Assembly: GCA_035388225.1 (NCBI GenBank)
Contig: DAOOPM010000022.1
Span: forward strand, 1-64,000
DNA length: 64,000 nucleotides
DNA from: SB25 sp029560875
GTDB taxonomy: Bacteria; Bacteroidota; Bacteroidia; Bacteroidales; Tenuifilaceae
Direction: 5' to 3'
Positions within the stretch are counted from its first letter, which is position 1. Each line of letters begins with the position of its first letter. The notes under the pieces were generated by a model that ran no database searches, was not told the DNA's origin, and was given only the letters and a program-made list of their open reading frames with translations. The translations under genes and the position numbers were made by a program. This document shows, piece after piece, positions 62,535-64,000 of this stretch.

Positions 62535-63260
62535 ATGAAAAGTAGCAATAATGATTTGGTGAGTAGAGGTTTCCTTACAGAAGGAGAGGATTTAGCTTTT
62601 GTAAACCTTACTAGTTCTCAAAAGCTTGAGTTGTTGAAAAGTTCTATTCCAAAGGAACGAACATTAGGGGCAAGACTTGCAAAAGGAGTAGGCGAGTCCG
62701 CAGTTTCAGCCTTGATAGCGGCTCTTAAAGTTGAGAAAAAACTTTACCCGAAAATTGAGATATGCAATACTCTTGTAGAATGTGGAATTATCGCTGTAAA
62801 ACCATTGATACAGCAATTAGGGCAAATTGGGAGTAATCAGCATAAAGTATTACCAAAAAAGGAATTTGAAAAGGATAGCTACCCTTTACCTAGGGATATT
62901 GTGGCAAGAACTCTTGCACATATTGGAAAGGATGCGCTACCAGACCTATTAAAAGTTTTGGAAGAGAATAATTTACCCGAGTTAAGCGAAGCCATTGATG
63001 CTATTGGATACATCTGTTTCTACAATCATCAACCCGAAGTTTTCGAAAAACTTAAATCTTGCTACAAATCCAACGCTGGTAACGATTTAATTCGTTGGAA
63101 ACTAGTTAGGGCAATGAGTGGGTTTTCAGAAAGTAAAGAATTTCTTATTCAACAAAGGCCTATTTGCAAAAATCCAATTATTGAAAAGGAAATAGATAGA
63201 AGTATTAGGTTGATAAATAAAAGATACTATTCTACCTGCGTTCATTCCATTTCTCAATAA
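62535..63260 (+). CDS. HEAT-repeat-like protein
   Basis: A 241-residue all-helical protein without signal or catalytic motifs. Helical pairs such as ESAVSALIAALKVEKKLYPKIEICNTLVECG and RDIVARTLAHIGKDALPDLLKVLEE read as HEAT/PBS-lyase-like repeats. ATG 62535 begins MKSSNNDLVS. Its 3' end overlaps the convergent gene at 63232 by 29 bp. Likely a protein-binding scaffold; the partner is unknown. Confidence 0.7.
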   Translation: MKSSNNDLVSRGFLTEGEDLAFVNLTSSQKLELLKSSIPKERTLGARLAKGVGESAVSALIAALKVEKKLYPKIEICNTLVECGIIAVKPLIQQLGQIGSNQHKVLPKKEFEKDSYPLPRDIVARTLAHIGKDALPDLLKVLEENNLPELSEAIDAIGYICFYNHQPEVFEKLKSCYKSNAGNDLIRWKLVRAMSGFSESKEFLIQQRPICKNPIIEKEIDRSIRLINKRYYSTCVHSISQ

Positions 63261-63687
63261 TCCCAATAACCATTAGGACTGTTCCTGCGATTATTATTAG
63301 AATACCTCCAACCACCTTGCTTGTCCTAAAGTAAAAGAAATCAATATAAACTAAGTAGATTAGCAACGCACCAAAAGCAATAGATGCTAAGCCCCATAGT
63401 ATTTTATGCCTATCGAAATTGATTGAGGGAGTATGTTTTACCCTTTCTACTTTGTAATCATCGGGTTTGTTGTCAAGTGAGTTAGGGTTGTAGTCAAGTA
63501 CTGAGGTATCTCCATTCAATAACCCTTTTGCCTGATAATCGGTGATTAATTCACGGCTTAAAGCAGTTAATACAGCAGCGTCGTAAAGCAATGGGCTATC
63601 AGTTCTATCCTGGTTTAATATGATGTTGAATAATTCGTCATCGGAATTATTGCTCATCTCTTCGAGATAGGGGTTTATTATTGTCAT
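63232..63687 (-). CDS. protein with two C-terminal transmembrane helices
   Basis: A 151-residue protein. The soluble N-terminal ~85 residues contain SDDELFNIILNQ and YDAAVLTALSRELIT helices. Two hydrophobic helices follow (about 95-113 and 122-143) near the C terminus with a basic tail. I do not recognise the family; an N-terminal helical hairpin with tail helices suggests a small membrane-bound sensor or adaptor. It overlaps the 3' end of the HEAT-like gene by 29 bp. Confidence 0.65.
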   Translation of the reverse strand: MTIINPYLEEMSNNSDDELFNIILNQDRTDSPLLYDAAVLTALSRELITDYQAKGLLNGDTSVLDYNPNSLDNKPDDYKVERVKHTPSINFDRHKILWGLASIAFGALLIYLVYIDFFYFRTSKVVGGILIIIAGTVLMVIGIIEKWNERR

Positions 63688-63770
63688 AAAACAAAGTTTA
63701 TAGTAGCAAGTTATGGATTTTAATTTGTATTTATAACTTTACAGACATAAATCAAAATCCAAAAAGCGAA

Positions 63771-64000
63771 ATGAAATTTAAAATACTTTTACTTGTGTTT
63801 GTTGTGTTTCTTTATTCATGCGAGAAGGAGCAAGACGTAACTTATTCTGGAACATATGAGTCAAAGGAAATGAAAATTATGCCCATAAGAATGTTTACTA
63901 ATGGTACAGAGGTGACGGATTATAATAAAATCCTGGAGTTTGTTGAAAATATGGGCAATCAACAAATTTTTATAACAAACTACGATTCTATTGTGAATGT
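63771..64000 (+). CDS. lipoprotein, partial (runs off the window)
   Basis: The first 76 codons of a gene that continues past the right edge. It has a type II signal peptide with lipobox LYSC (Cys at about residue 17), preceded by a hydrophobic LLLVFVVF stretch. The mature part starts EKEQDVTYSGTYES and has no recognisable motif yet. A weak TAACTTTA -7-like element lies about 30 bp upstream. Confidence 0.7.
   Translation, partial: MKFKILLLVFVVFLYSCEKEQDVTYSGTYESKEMKIMPIRMFTNGTEVTDYNKILEFVENMGNQQIFITNYDSIVN

Overview
The window reads as a chromosome segment of a strictly anaerobic, hydrogen-producing member of the Bacteroidota, probably Bacteroidales-like. Four things support this. Several genes and one RNA are preceded by TAnnTTTG-type -7 promoter elements. 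Shine-Dalgarno sites are weak or absent. gldF/gldG, PD40/SPOR outer-envelope proteins and LpxB are present. The metabolism is built on ferredoxin, flavodoxin and [FeFe] hydrogenase. No rRNA, tRNA, CRISPR array or complete mobile element was seen. All calls come from reading the sequence and translations; no database search was run.

Layout. (1) 1-2.3 kb: a possible insertion-sequence end, then an envelope TPR/PD40/SPOR protein. (2) 2.5-17.4 kb: the hydrogenase region. Two divergent operons share a 312-bp control region carrying two Rex-like palindromes. Leftward lie a [2Fe-2S] thioredoxin-like ferredoxin, a group C (sensory) [FeFe] hydrogenase with a PAS domain, and a SpoIIE/PP2C phosphatase. 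Rightward lie NuoE-like, NuoF-like and catalytic HydA subunits, a second sensory hydrogenase fused to a histidine kinase, a response regulator, a receiver-kinase hybrid, and then rex. ribF and the maturase hydG follow. (3) 17.5-25.2 kb: a predicted metalloprotease/beta-propeller/barrel protein, a TM1266-type hydrogenase regulator, a flippase-like protein, a LiaF-like protein, the maturase hydE, an unknown helical protein and a SiaC homologue. (4) 25.4-28.7 kb: a candidate small RNA, a DMT-like membrane protein, then yicC-gmk-nadD-TPR. (5) 28.7-36.7 kb: a 2-oxoacid:ferredoxin oxidoreductase operon with its aminotransferase, flavodoxin, and an ADP-forming acyl-CoA synthetase. (6) 37-46.3 kb: surE, a small membrane protein, lpxB, SpoIID-like, gldF, gldG, DUF4340, dnaN and an exonuclease. 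(7) 46.3-47.9 kb: a PAP2 phosphatase and an LTA-synthase-like protein that truncate each other. (8) 48-56.6 kb: a lipid kinase, an FAH hydrolase, a flavoprotein, an HD-like protein, a small HTH protein, a HAD hydrolase, mltG, an aminotransferase and a membrane-anchored protein. (9) 56.6-64 kb: accessory genes, namely an Mrr-like nuclease, a Bro-N protein bracketed by two copies of a structured ~100-bp repeat, a secreted WG-repeat caspase, an M23/LysM peptidase, a HEAT-like protein and a partial lipoprotein.

How they may work together (inference). Amino acids would be transaminated, and the 2-oxoacids oxidised to acyl-CoA with reduction of ferredoxin. Acyl-CoA would yield ATP through the ADP-forming synthetase. 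Reduced ferredoxin and NADH would be reoxidised by HydABC with H2 release. Rex would report NADH/NAD+ and the two sensory hydrogenases would report H2, one through a PP2C phosphatase and the other through a phosphorelay. HydE, HydG and a TM1266 regulator are here; HydF is not.

Most worth a second look: the two-output H2-sensing circuit with its paired Rex boxes, the candidate RNA at 25.4 kb, the structured repeats around the Bro-N gene, and the double truncation at 46.95 kb.
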